From positions 1 through 63,852 of the forward strand of contig JAAUPI010000001.1 in the NCBI GenBank assembly GCA_012035135.1: 63,852 nucleotides of DNA, in the 5' to 3' direction. Shown piece by piece: positions 56,489 through 63,852 of the stretch. A program made the position numbers and the translations under genes. The DNA comes from Microcoleus sp. CSU_2_2. GTDB taxonomy: Bacteria; Cyanobacteriota; Cyanobacteriia; Cyanobacteriales; Microcoleaceae. Under the pieces are notes generated by a model. That model was not told the DNA's origin and ran no database searches. It saw only the letters and a list, made by a program, of their open reading frames with translations. Positions within the stretch are counted from its first letter, which is position 1. Each line of letters opens with the position of its first letter.

Positions 56489-57055
56489 TCAAGGTTCTAC
56501 CTCTGGCCACAGGCGTTCTAGTTGATAGCGCCAAGCCGCGAGAGTCTGTTCGCGGGAGTCTCGCCCAAGTTCCATTGCGCCCATCAAGCCCTCTGCGTAG
56601 AAACGGTCTAAACTCTGAAGGGTAGTTTCGATCGACTGTCCGCGGATCTTAGCCACTTTGATGATTTGACGGATGCGGGTTTCTATCAAGTCGCCGAAGA
56701 AGTCGGACAAGCCCCGCTGCTGCAAAGCAAGCAGTTTAGCAATGGCAGCTAAGAAATCTGCTGTGGTGAGTGTGGCGCAATTGTGCTGAAATACACCCCA
56801 CAAGACGTTTTGATGTATGGCGTAGCGAGTTTCGAGGGTGGTGTCAAAGTTAGCTTCTAGCAGTTTATCGAAAAATGGTTGAGCTTCTGAGGCCTCGGCG
56901 ATCGGCAGCAAAATCCGCAGCCAAATACCGTCTTCTGAGAGGAGCACTAACAGCCGAAATTTGGAGGTTTCTACTTGCCAAGAAGTGGCTATCGGTGTCT
57001 CAACGCTTTCGCCAAATAATTCTTTTAGTGTATTGGTAATTTCTTCAGGAATCAT
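56489..57055 (-). CDS. Conserved hypothetical, YbjN/CesT-like fold
   Basis: About 188 residues from ATG 57055; the open frame upstream runs through heptamer repeats and is not coding. The first 115 residues alternate helices and strands (IPEEITNTLKELFG; FRLLVLLSEDGIWLRILLP; FFDKLLEANFDTTLETRYAIH), like the secretion-chaperone/YbjN fold. The rest is helical. No function is recognised; neighbours give no clear hint. Confidence 0.7.
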   Translation of the reverse strand: MIPEEITNTLKELFGESVETPIATSWQVETSKFRLLVLLSEDGIWLRILLPIAEASEAQPFFDKLLEANFDTTLETRYAIHQNVLWGVFQHNCATLTTADFLAAIAKLLALQQRGLSDFFGDLIETRIRQIIKVAKIRGQSIETTLQSLDRFYAEGLMGAMELGRDSREQTLAAWRYQLERLWPEVEP

Positions 57056-57058
57056 AGT

Positions 57059-57104
57059 AATGGGTAATTGGTAATGGGTAATTGGTAATGGGTAATTGGT
57101 AATT
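57059..57104. repeat. GGTAATTGGTAATG (2 x 7 bp) array
   Basis: Three 14-bp units of alternating GGTAATT and GGTAATG heptamers directly upstream of the hypothetical gene, the inverse complement of the CAATTAC arrays in the ribosomal cluster. Confidence 0.8.
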
Positions 57105-57246
57105 AGGGAAGCGCAAAAAAACAATAACAATCGTGAATTGTAGGGGCGGGTTTTACCAACCATAATCGCCTAAGACTAATCATCTCATAAACCCGCCCCC
57201 GCTCATAAACCCGCCACGCAACTTATTAAAGTTTAGATTAGTCATG

Positions 57247-57315
57247 AGACATCTCCTAAAAAGATTGTCAAAAACAGGCAGGATGCCTGTTCCACAGTAA
57301 TTATCGGAGATGTCT
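57247..57315. repeat. Nested hairpin element
   Basis: AGACATCTCC (57247-57256) and GGAGATGTCT (57306-57315) are perfect inverted ends; inside, ACAGGCA and TGCCTGT (57274-57290) form a second hairpin. The CAGGATGCCTGTTCCAC word is a common cyanobacterial repeat. It lies just downstream of the beta-propeller protein gene and may also terminate transcription. Confidence 0.75.
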
Positions 57316-57355
57316 ATTAGTCAGCAGTGCGATCGATCTTAAATTTCAAATTGAT

Positions 57356-58921
57356 TTAAGGAAGCCAGCGGGGGTGATAGCCGGCAAAGGGCAGTTCTTC
57401 TGGCTGCATTTTTGGTTGAGAAGTGTCTGCGGATGTTTCTACTAAGGGTAGCAGCCAGAGGCGACTGGTGGCGATCGACTGTCCGCTGTCGTTGCGGGGA
57501 CTGTTTCCTGCTGAGGGTTTCGCTGCTGTGACTGATTGGTCGAATATTAATGCGAGTCCGTCGGGAGATAAACTGATTTTAGTATCTAATTGATTGGGCA
57601 AAATCAGCAACGGTTTGATGCTTCCGACTAAACGAGTGCCATCTTTTTTGAGGTCGATGGCGGCGATGAAAGGCTGTTCTTTGTAGTCTGCTGTTTTCAG
57701 GCGTTCGGCTAACAAGCAATAGAGGCGCTGAAATTGATTGTCTTTGTTTTTGCGGGGGTCAAAATAAACGGCAATAATACTGCCGGGAATGCGCAATATT
57801 TCCTGTTCTGCACCTTGGTTGTCTAAGATAAAGAGCGATCGGGTGAAGTCGGTATTATATTTAACGTAGGCGGCGGCGGAGTTGTCGCGGGCCATTCCTA
57901 ATACTTGTTCGTATTTTGGCAAAAATTCTACTGGGTTTGCTTCCTGTGTCAGTGGGACGATCGCCAATCCTTGTTTTTGAGATATTACCATCGATTTGTT
58001 GTCGGGCCGAATCATAAAATCCCCGCCTTGTTGATTTTCTAAGCGCCGGGGCGGCATTTTTTCTTCTAAAATCCAAGGGCTGAAATCTCCGGGATTGTGG
58101 CGGTTTACGCGCTGAATAACTATAATTTTTCCGTCGGCTGAGAGGTCGAATTTAAGGTTTTGATAATCTTTGGAGTCTAAAAGTTTGTCGATTCTACCGG
58201 CGATTGCAGGGGGCTGCGTTGATTCTGCGGGGGATTGGGGATTGATGCCGGTGGTGACTGTGAATAGTTCTTGAGTTATGGTCCCCCCTGTACGGGCTTG
58301 CGATCGATCTGTTGCTGAGAATAAAATGCGATCGCTGTTAGGATAGGGTTTAAAATCGGTGACGACTAAATCTTTGGGAGTCAGTGGTATTGGTTTCGGT
58401 TCGCTACTGGTAAGATTAACTAACATTAACCTACTTTCTGTTTCGCCTGTGACGCCGATGTAAACAAAAGCGCGATCGCGACTGCGAAATGTACTGCTAA
58501 ACGGTTGAATTGGCGTTCCTTTATTTTGGTTGTTTTCTCCGAAATACTTGTCGGTTGCTTCTGCAAGTTTTAATGTGTAGGTAACGCCATAGGGTGCAGG
58601 GTCTTTGAGAGTGTAAGCCATGCGCCGTCCTGCCCAACTAAATTTACCGGGGAGGGAGGGTTCTAGCTTTAAGTTTGCCTCGACTGTGGAGTGGTTCATC
58701 GGGCGAAAGAAGGTGAGGATAAATCCGGTATCTTGGGCGCCGATTTGTTTATTTTCCCAGGTAAATTCTCGTACTCGTGGTGCAGTACGATTGCCCAGCA
58801 GCAGCAGTCCCGTTAATACAATCAGCACTAGAATTAGTGTGAATGCTGCCCGATCGATCGGCTGTTTGAACGGTAAAATACCGAAGAATGAAGGATTAAG
58901 TTTTTTGTTAAAAATACTCAT
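57356..58921 (-). CDS. Membrane-anchored Big-5-like/beta-propeller protein
   Basis: A 521-residue protein with one N-terminal membrane anchor (about 26-44, FTLILVLIVLTGLLLLG). Residues 50-150 resemble a bacterial Ig-like Big-5/SbsA domain (GFILTFFRPMNHSTVEANL). Residues 150-521 show repeated WD40/TolB-type blades (DFKPYPNSDRILFSATD; LSPDGLALIFDQS). It is likely a periplasm-facing scaffold or sensor. It follows the permease and TIGR03943 genes on the same strand. Confidence 0.8.
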   Translation of the reverse strand: MSIFNKKLNPSFFGILPFKQPIDRAAFTLILVLIVLTGLLLLGNRTAPRVREFTWENKQIGAQDTGFILTFFRPMNHSTVEANLKLEPSLPGKFSWAGRRMAYTLKDPAPYGVTYTLKLAEATDKYFGENNQNKGTPIQPFSSTFRSRDRAFVYIGVTGETESRLMLVNLTSSEPKPIPLTPKDLVVTDFKPYPNSDRILFSATDRSQARTGGTITQELFTVTTGINPQSPAESTQPPAIAGRIDKLLDSKDYQNLKFDLSADGKIIVIQRVNRHNPGDFSPWILEEKMPPRRLENQQGGDFMIRPDNKSMVISQKQGLAIVPLTQEANPVEFLPKYEQVLGMARDNSAAAYVKYNTDFTRSLFILDNQGAEQEILRIPGSIIAVYFDPRKNKDNQFQRLYCLLAERLKTADYKEQPFIAAIDLKKDGTRLVGSIKPLLILPNQLDTKISLSPDGLALIFDQSVTAAKPSAGNSPRNDSGQSIATSRLWLLPLVETSADTSQPKMQPEELPFAGYHPRWLP

Positions 58922-59061
58922 ATGGGAATGGGGAATGGGTAATGGGGAATGGGTAATATCAAATCCGGGTTTCCAGCTCCCTTGATTCTTGAGTCGGCGT
59001 AGGCCGAGATTTGTTTGTGTAGATGCGGTTTTAACCGCCGAGCTTATGTGCGGATGTTCTC

Positions 59062-59850
59062 TTAATAATCATAAGGGTTTTTCGGTTCGGGAATTGGTTT
59101 GAGGGAAGAGGCTTGAATGATTAATTTGCGCTTACCTTGTAGTTCTTCTGCGATCGCTTCTCCTTCTATTTCAAACCAACTGTCTGGGGGAAAGGCCGCG
59201 CGGGTTTGATTGGGTGGCAGTTTGACTGGCAACCCTATTGGATAGGCATCTGCTGCGCAGCAGGTAATGATAAAACGCCCGATCCACAAATATTGTTCTG
59301 CTACGTTCGGAGGGTGAATGACAAATCCTTGAACATTGACTTTTTGACCTGTGTATGTATCTGGTTCTGGATTAAAATTTAACAGTCGCACCCACTCAAC
59401 GAGCGATCGTTTTTCGGGTTTTGTGGTATTGCGAAATTCTTGGGGTTGCAGTCTGGTAATAGGTAGGGATTCGGTAAGGCCTCGTTCTAATGCTGTCTGG
59501 CTGGTAAATGTGCGCGGCGTTGTTACTAAACCTATTAATGCGACGCTCAACATTAAGGTACTGCCGAAACTGGGGGGAAATAAAGTAACGTGTTCAACTG
59601 CTGCCATTCTGGGAGAGTCAATTGCTGGCGTTTGTCGTGATTTCTTGTTGGTTCGATCGAGCTTGAAGAGTTCCCAAGTTTTCAACCCACCAATGACGAT
59701 TAAACCAATACCTCCCCCCACAGTCAAGCCAAAGTAATTGGGGTGAATCAGAATGTTTAATTTGCCAGTTATCCAATATTTGAGGAGCAGTATTCCCCAC
59801 ACTAAGATAGCTAGGGCGTCCAGCCAAGGGGCAATTTTTTTAAGATTCAT
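59062..59850 (-). CDS. TIGR03943 family permease-associated protein
   Basis: A 262-residue protein of the TIGR03943 (YcgQ-like) type: three N-terminal membrane helices (about 8-30, 36-58, 100-125) and a C-terminal soluble domain. Its signature LWIGRFIITCCAADAYPIGLPV carries the paired Cys. Families of this kind are almost always encoded next to a UPF0718/DUF318 permease, as here. The transported substrate is not established. Confidence 0.88.
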   Translation of the reverse strand: MNLKKIAPWLDALAILVWGILLLKYWITGKLNILIHPNYFGLTVGGGIGLIVIGGLKTWELFKLDRTNKKSRQTPAIDSPRMAAVEHVTLFPPSFGSTLMLSVALIGLVTTPRTFTSQTALERGLTESLPITRLQPQEFRNTTKPEKRSLVEWVRLLNFNPEPDTYTGQKVNVQGFVIHPPNVAEQYLWIGRFIITCCAADAYPIGLPVKLPPNQTRAAFPPDSWFEIEGEAIAEELQGKRKLIIQASSLKPIPEPKNPYDY

Positions 59851-59880
59851 TTTTGAAAAGTCATTGGTTATTGGTCATTC

Positions 59881-59945
59881 GTAGGGTGCGTCGCCACCAA
59901 TAATCTACAACTAATCTGGAAAATCTCGCAGCGACGCACCATACT
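59881..59945. repeat. GGTGCGTCGC inverted repeat, inner-core copy
   Basis: GTAGGGTGCGTCGCC and GCAGCGACGCACCATAC are inverted ends of a ~65-bp element without the outer arms found in the larger copies. It sits between the permease and TIGR03943 genes. Confidence 0.85.
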
Positions 59946-60059
59946 TTGTTGTGAGATATCCTTTGTAATCGTCTCAAACCAACAATCTCATAAACCCGCC
60001 CCTCTCAACGACTATATAACCGCCATCTAATAATTTTAAGCTCATTCTCTGCCAAGTCC

Positions 60060-61139
60060 TTAACCTAGATATAAATTCACGGCGAGGGTCATTAAAAAAG
60101 TTAACTGAGCAGCCAGTACCATCAAGTAAATTACGGCTCTGCCCCGAAAAATTGATAGCATCAAACCGATACCTTTAAGGTCAATCATCGGGCCAAACAC
60201 GAGAAATGCTAACAGCGAACCACTGGTAAAAGTGGCAGCAAAAGACAAGGCAAAAAAAGCATCTACTGTAGAACAAATCGACACGACTGCCCCTAAGATG
60301 AGCATGGCGAAAATCGAAGAAACAGGGCCTTGTCCGAGGTTGAGAATTAGTTCGCGGGGGGCGGCAACTTGAATGATAGCCGCGATCGCACTGCCAATTA
60401 CTAATACCCCTCCCAATTCACGCAACTCCTGTACCATACTATCTAAAAGCAGGCGCAGGCGCTGTTTGGAAACGCGGTGGAACATGGAGAAAAATTTTGA
60501 GGATTTGTCTGTTTTGCCCGTTTTTAAGGGCTTCCAGTCCTCTTGCAGCAAAGATTCGATCGGCATCGGACCTCCCGGCATACCGAGCATAAACGTCCCC
60601 GACTGCAATAGTGCCGAAGTTTTGGCTTGGACAAGCTCTTGTTCGGAAAAATCAGGTTTTGGCAGAGGGATCGCGCGGGCAACCTCCGGTTGTAGCAGGG
60701 GCCGCAAGTCTTTCTGGGCGCTGAATACCCAGCCAATAATTGTGGCTGTAACCAAGGAAAATACCACCCGCAAAACTACTATTTCTGGCTGATCCCGAAA
60801 AGCGATCCAAGTCGCCCAAATTACCACGGGGTTGATGGTGGGGGCCGCGAGCAAAAAGCCGATGGCCACCGGTGCGGGCACTCCCTGCATCAGCAATCTG
60901 CGGGCTACCGGCACATTGCCACACTCGCACACCGGAAACAAAAAGCCGATCGAACTGCCGACTAAAGCCCCCAACAGCGGGTTTCGTGGGATGCGGGCTA
61001 CGAGTTTGCGCTCGTCTACAAACCCCAGCAGCAAACCTGAGAATAAAACTCCCAGCAGCAGAAAAGGTATTGCCTCTACTAACAAACTGAGAAACAGGGT
61101 GAAAGCATTATTTAACTGATTTGTCAGTGCGGGTTGCAT
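60060..61139 (-). CDS. UPF0718/DUF318 permease (YraQ/YcgR-like)
   Basis: A 359-residue permease with eight or more membrane helices. The family signature is present: FPVCECGNVPVARRL (Cys-71 and Cys-73) followed by GFLLAAPTINPVVIWATW, and a second pseudo-symmetric half with VSICSTVDAFFALSF. Together with TIGR03943 it forms a two-gene transport unit. Metal, thiol or arsenic-type substrates have been suggested for relatives, but nothing here decides. Confidence 0.9.
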   Translation of the reverse strand: MQPALTNQLNNAFTLFLSLLVEAIPFLLLGVLFSGLLLGFVDERKLVARIPRNPLLGALVGSSIGFLFPVCECGNVPVARRLLMQGVPAPVAIGFLLAAPTINPVVIWATWIAFRDQPEIVVLRVVFSLVTATIIGWVFSAQKDLRPLLQPEVARAIPLPKPDFSEQELVQAKTSALLQSGTFMLGMPGGPMPIESLLQEDWKPLKTGKTDKSSKFFSMFHRVSKQRLRLLLDSMVQELRELGGVLVIGSAIAAIIQVAAPRELILNLGQGPVSSIFAMLILGAVVSICSTVDAFFALSFAATFTSGSLLAFLVFGPMIDLKGIGLMLSIFRGRAVIYLMVLAAQLTFLMTLAVNLYLG

Positions 61140-61157
61140 CCATCACCTACTCGTAAA

Positions 61158-61278
61158 TTACTTAGGACTTATGCACGGGTGGCCAGAAACCGGGTTTTTT
61201 GCGAAAATTAGGCGCTGGAACTACGAGATTCGGCCCTATTCCCGGTTTCTTTGATATTGGTGCGTAAGTCCTGTTACT
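61158..61278. mobile_element. MITE with AGGACTTACGCAC ends, copy 2
   Basis: AGGACTTATGCAC (61164-61176) and GTGCGTAAGTCCT (61260-61272) bound a 109-bp element almost identical to the one at 54438-54545. TTACT on both sides (61158-61162 and 61274-61278) looks like a 5-bp target duplication of a different sequence from copy 1. Confidence 0.88.
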
Positions 61279-62093
61279 GTCTTTGTCAGAACCGGTGTCA
61301 ATCATAGCAAAGCGCGACACTCTAGCAGCGGACAGCTTGCCCGCTCGCCGGCCGAAGGGTTGACAGTGTAGGGAATCAAATTGTTGATGCGTAAAAGGCT
61401 TTAGGCGATCGCAAGTCAGGTTCTTTATCGAAGAAGGGAACAGGGAACGGGCAACAGTTTCCTGTTAAGAGTTCCCAATCGGGGTATAAAACCCCATCTT
61501 CTATAAGTTGTTTGTTTGGGTTGGGGTTAAATCCCCATCCCTTGGACAGTCTGTTGCCTGTTCACTATTGCCTCTTCCCTTTTATGTCCTAACCGATGTG
61601 GCGGTTGCTATAAGTTAAGATTATGTTAAACATCCTGCGCTCCTGTTGTTAGCTGGAATTGATGAATTATAAAAGTAGCATGAAAACTCCGTGTTTTCAG
61701 ATTAGAAATAAAAGGCTTTAGCACGTTAAAACTTGTTTGTATTAACAAAAGGTTAAAAAATGAACGCTAGGTTAATTGATAGTTAAATAATCCAACTAAC
61801 CGTTCATACCCCTAAAGTCCATATAAAATAAAGTTAGGCATTATTGCCGGGGCGCATCTCTATTGCTTATACTCTATATTGCTTATACTCCGATCGGTAA
61901 AATTTAATTTACCGACTCTCAGCTTTTTTTTGTAATTTAAAAAGCAGTTTGCTATCCGAAGACAGAAGCATGAAGTCATTTAGCAGAATTTTTTCAAAAT
62001 AGCTGTCGAATATCTTCAGTATAACTGCCTTCTTTCAGTCAGGGGTAGAGCCGTAAAGCAGTCCGCTATCGGCTGACTACTTTTTCGTAGCTC
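61279..62093. other. Long intergenic region with repeats
   Basis: About 815 bp without a gene. It contains one copy of an ~85-bp repeat (61323-61406, also at 63599-63685), the hairpin GGGGTATAAAACCCC near 61484, GGGGTTAAATCCCC near 61525, and an A/T-rich 3' half likely to hold the promoter of the kinase gene at 62 kb. Confidence 0.6.
61323..61406 (+). repeat. ~85-bp dispersed repeat, copy 1
   Basis: AGCAGCGGACAGCTTGCC, GGGTTGAC, TCAAATTGTTGATG and GGCTTTAGGC are shared in order with 63599-63685. Confidence 0.75.
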
Positions 62094-63578
62094 ATGTGTA
62101 CTTGCAAATATAACTCCAATCTTCGTGCTGGTGAATTTATGTTAAATATGTCCTGCGCAGACAGACAAGTCCCGGCTATGTTAGAGGCTTTTATACCAGA
62201 GCTCCGTTTGGACTCAACTCTTCAAGAATTATCCTTGTACGATTTTCAGGTAGAAGAAACTGATTTGGGCAGTAAAATTGCTCAGATGTTGGAAGCCGAT
62301 CCGCTTTTACCCGGAGTCATTTTGACCGATCGAGATCAATTTGTCGGCATGATTTCCCGGCGGAGGTTTTTAGAATTTATCAGTCGTCCTTTTGGGCGAG
62401 AATTATTTTTAAAGCGACCGGTGAGGGCTTTGTACCGCTTTGCCGAAACGGAGGCTTTGATTTTTTCCAGCAATACTTTAATCGTAGATGCAGCCAGGAA
62501 ATCGTTGCGGCGATCGAAAGAACTGCTTTATGAGCCGATCGTAGTTCAATTATCTGCTCAAACTTATCGTTTGCTAGACGCACACGAACTGCTAGTATCG
62601 CAATCCAATATTCACGAACTAGCAACAAAATTACTGCGGCAGCAAACCCAATCCCAACTCATTCAAACCGAAAAACTCGCCAGTTTGGGACAAATGGTTG
62701 CTGGAGTCGCCCACGAAATTAGAAATCCCGTCACCTGTATCACTGGAAATATCGGCTTTTTGTCTAACTACGCCAAAGACATTATGGAATTGGTGTCCGC
62801 TTACGCAGAAATTGTCGGTGAGAGTGAACAAATTGACCAACTCAAAGAAGAAATAGAATTTGATTTCTTGCAGGAAGATTGGGGGGAAATCCTCAAAAGT
62901 ATGACAGTTTCCGCAGAAAGGCTGACCGAACTCGTCACCAGCCTGCACACCTTCTCTCACATGGATGAAACCAATCTGAAAGCAGCTAACATTCACGAAT
63001 GTATTGACAGTACGTTGTTAATTCTCAAAAACCGCCTCAAGTACGGGATTAAAGTAACGAAAAGCTATGGGGATTTGCCTTTAGTCAAGTGTTACTCCGG
63101 TCAGTTGAGCCAGGTATTTATGAATATCGTCAGCAATGCGATCGATGCTTTGGAAGAGATCAAAGGAGAAACAGGTTTTGCACCTGCTATTACTATTGAA
63201 ACTGAGATAATAAACAGTTATGATGGAGACTGCGTGAGTTCGGACTTAATTCAAAATTATGTGGGGGGCGATCGAGACAATTCAAAACTGCTATCTTTAG
63301 CAACTCACAACGGCGACTTGAGTTCAGAATCAACAGAAAAAAGTCAAAATCATAGTTGGGTAGTGATCAGAATTGCAGATAACGGGCCTGGTATTCCGCC
63401 AGGAATTCAGCGACGGATTTTCGAGACATTTTTTACCACTAAACCAGCCGGAAAAGGTACGGGTTTAGGATTGGCAATTACTTATCAAATTGTTACGGAA
63501 AAGCACAAAGGCAAGTTGAATTTGCATTCAACCCCAGGTACGGGTACAGAATTTGAGATTTTGTTACCATTAATTTGA
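62094..63578 (+). CDS. CBS-domain sensor histidine kinase, paralogue
   Basis: A 494-residue kinase (479 if ATG 62139 is used), clearly paralogous to the minus-strand kinase at 54.6-56.0 kb. It has two CBS-type segments (LPGVILTDRDQFVGMISRRR; SNTLIVDAARKSLRR), a linker with LIQTEKLASLGQMVAG, an intact H-box AHEIRNPVT near 207, N-box SQVFMNIVSNAIDALEE, G1 IADNGPGIP and G2 GKGTGLGLA. An acidic, Ser/Asn-rich insert of about 45 residues sits between N-box and G1. It is cytoplasmic with no adjacent response regulator. Confidence 0.92.
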   Translation: MCTCKYNSNLRAGEFMLNMSCADRQVPAMLEAFIPELRLDSTLQELSLYDFQVEETDLGSKIAQMLEADPLLPGVILTDRDQFVGMISRRRFLEFISRPFGRELFLKRPVRALYRFAETEALIFSSNTLIVDAARKSLRRSKELLYEPIVVQLSAQTYRLLDAHELLVSQSNIHELATKLLRQQTQSQLIQTEKLASLGQMVAGVAHEIRNPVTCITGNIGFLSNYAKDIMELVSAYAEIVGESEQIDQLKEEIEFDFLQEDWGEILKSMTVSAERLTELVTSLHTFSHMDETNLKAANIHECIDSTLLILKNRLKYGIKVTKSYGDLPLVKCYSGQLSQVFMNIVSNAIDALEEIKGETGFAPAITIETEIINSYDGDCVSSDLIQNYVGGDRDNSKLLSLATHNGDLSSESTEKSQNHSWVVIRIADNGPGIPPGIQRRIFETFFTTKPAGKGTGLGLAITYQIVTEKHKGKLNLHSTPGTGTEFEILLPLI

Positions 63579-63598
63579 ATTCTAGGGACGGGTTTTAT

Positions 63599-63685
63599 AG
63601 CAGTGGACAGCTTGCCCTGAGCGTGCCGTTGGGTTGACGCCGTGTAAGGTCATCAAATTGTTGATGTGTGACGGGGTTTTAGGCT
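63599..63685 (+). repeat. ~85-bp dispersed repeat, copy 2
   Basis: AGCAGTGGACAGCTTGCC, GGGTTGAC, TCAAATTGTTGATG and TTTTAGGC match the copy at 61323-61406, so the two copies flank the kinase gene in the same orientation. Confidence 0.75.
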
Positions 63686-63727
63686 TTATTATTACCGACT
63701 TATATCAATTCCGTTAGCATCGGAATT

Positions 63728-63852
63728 ATACCAAATCCGGGTAACTTACCCCTTTTATAATCTCGTAAATGTAGTAAATGTAGGGTGCGTCGCTACGAAC
63801 AACTCTCGTTGCTATTGGGAGATCTCATAGCGACGCACCATACCAATTATAA
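63728..63852. repeat. Nested-palindrome MITE-like repeat, copy C (cut by window end)
   Basis: The left outer arm ATACCAAATCCGGGTAAC with CCCCTTTTATAAT, then the inner pair GGGTGCGTCGCT and AGCGACGCACC, are present; the right outer arm begins (ACCAATTATAA) as the window ends. Confidence 0.8.

Noticed and set aside
1..63852. tRNA or rRNA genes
   Set aside because: No cloverleaf-compatible stretch with GTTCGA-type T-loop in the right spacing and no rRNA-like sequence was found by eye; a covariance search would be decisive.

Overview
The window reads as the chromosome of a filamentous, non-heterocystous-type cyanobacterium, probably close to Microcoleus, Oscillatoria or Kamptonema (inference). 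The grounds are cyanobacterium-specific genes (ndhN, sipA, a DUF4327 protein, a Slr1339-like salt-stress protein), frequent GCGATCGC/CGATCG words, heptanucleotide tandem repeats in intergenic spaces, and a ribosomal cluster with the cyanobacterial gene order: no rpsJ, rpsN or rpmD, and infA-rpmJ-rpsM-rpsK-rpoA-rplQ-truA-rplM-rpsI-rpmE-prfA at the end.

Layout. 1-8.5 kb: a polytopic membrane protein and a GtrB-like glycosyltransferase, sipA, a Nudix hydrolase, rbfA, a GH3 glycosidase and small conserved genes. 8.5-13.5 kb: an orphan MalK-type ATPase, then a nucleotide-metabolism block (HD hydrolase, Uma2, thyX, a frameshifted dut, dCMP deaminase) with palindrome-bearing tandem duplications on both sides of its first three genes. 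13.9-17.6 kb: Slr1339-like gene, VWA protein, ndhN, an AraC regulator and a single-domain globin. 17.6-24.0 kb: an accessory island with a frameshifted conserved gene, a large STAND-NTPase/TPR gene broken into three frames, and a small downstream gene. 24.1-31.5 kb: secreted-type RTX/DUF4347/FG-GAP/Calx-beta proteins, one interrupted by a 122-bp element with inverted ends. 32.2-51.6 kb: the S10-spc-alpha type ribosomal protein cluster with secY, adk, infA, rpoA, truA and prfA. 52.0-63.6 kb: a voltage-gated-like K+ channel, three paralogous CBS-histidine kinases (one broken and catalytically degenerate), and a permease/TIGR03943/beta-propeller membrane set.

The most interesting candidate system is the STAND gene at 18.8-23.5 kb with the 146-residue protein immediately downstream. 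The N-terminal part of the STAND protein and the C-terminal tail of the small protein carry the same ~30-residue motif (QIN...FQT...G...GG.HNH). This is the architecture described for bacterial NLR/effector pairs that signal by amyloid templating. The STAND copy here looks decayed: Walker A Lys replaced by Thr, one single-base frameshift and one 22-bp disruption of TPR phase.

Single-base frameshifts also hit dut, a histidine kinase and the essential rpoA, mostly in short homopolymers. At least some may therefore be sequencing or assembly errors, and each broken gene should be read with that in mind. Several dispersed repeat families (two MITE-like, one 114-bp family, one ~85-bp family, many 7-bp arrays) occupy intergenic DNA and twice insert in frame into coding sequence.
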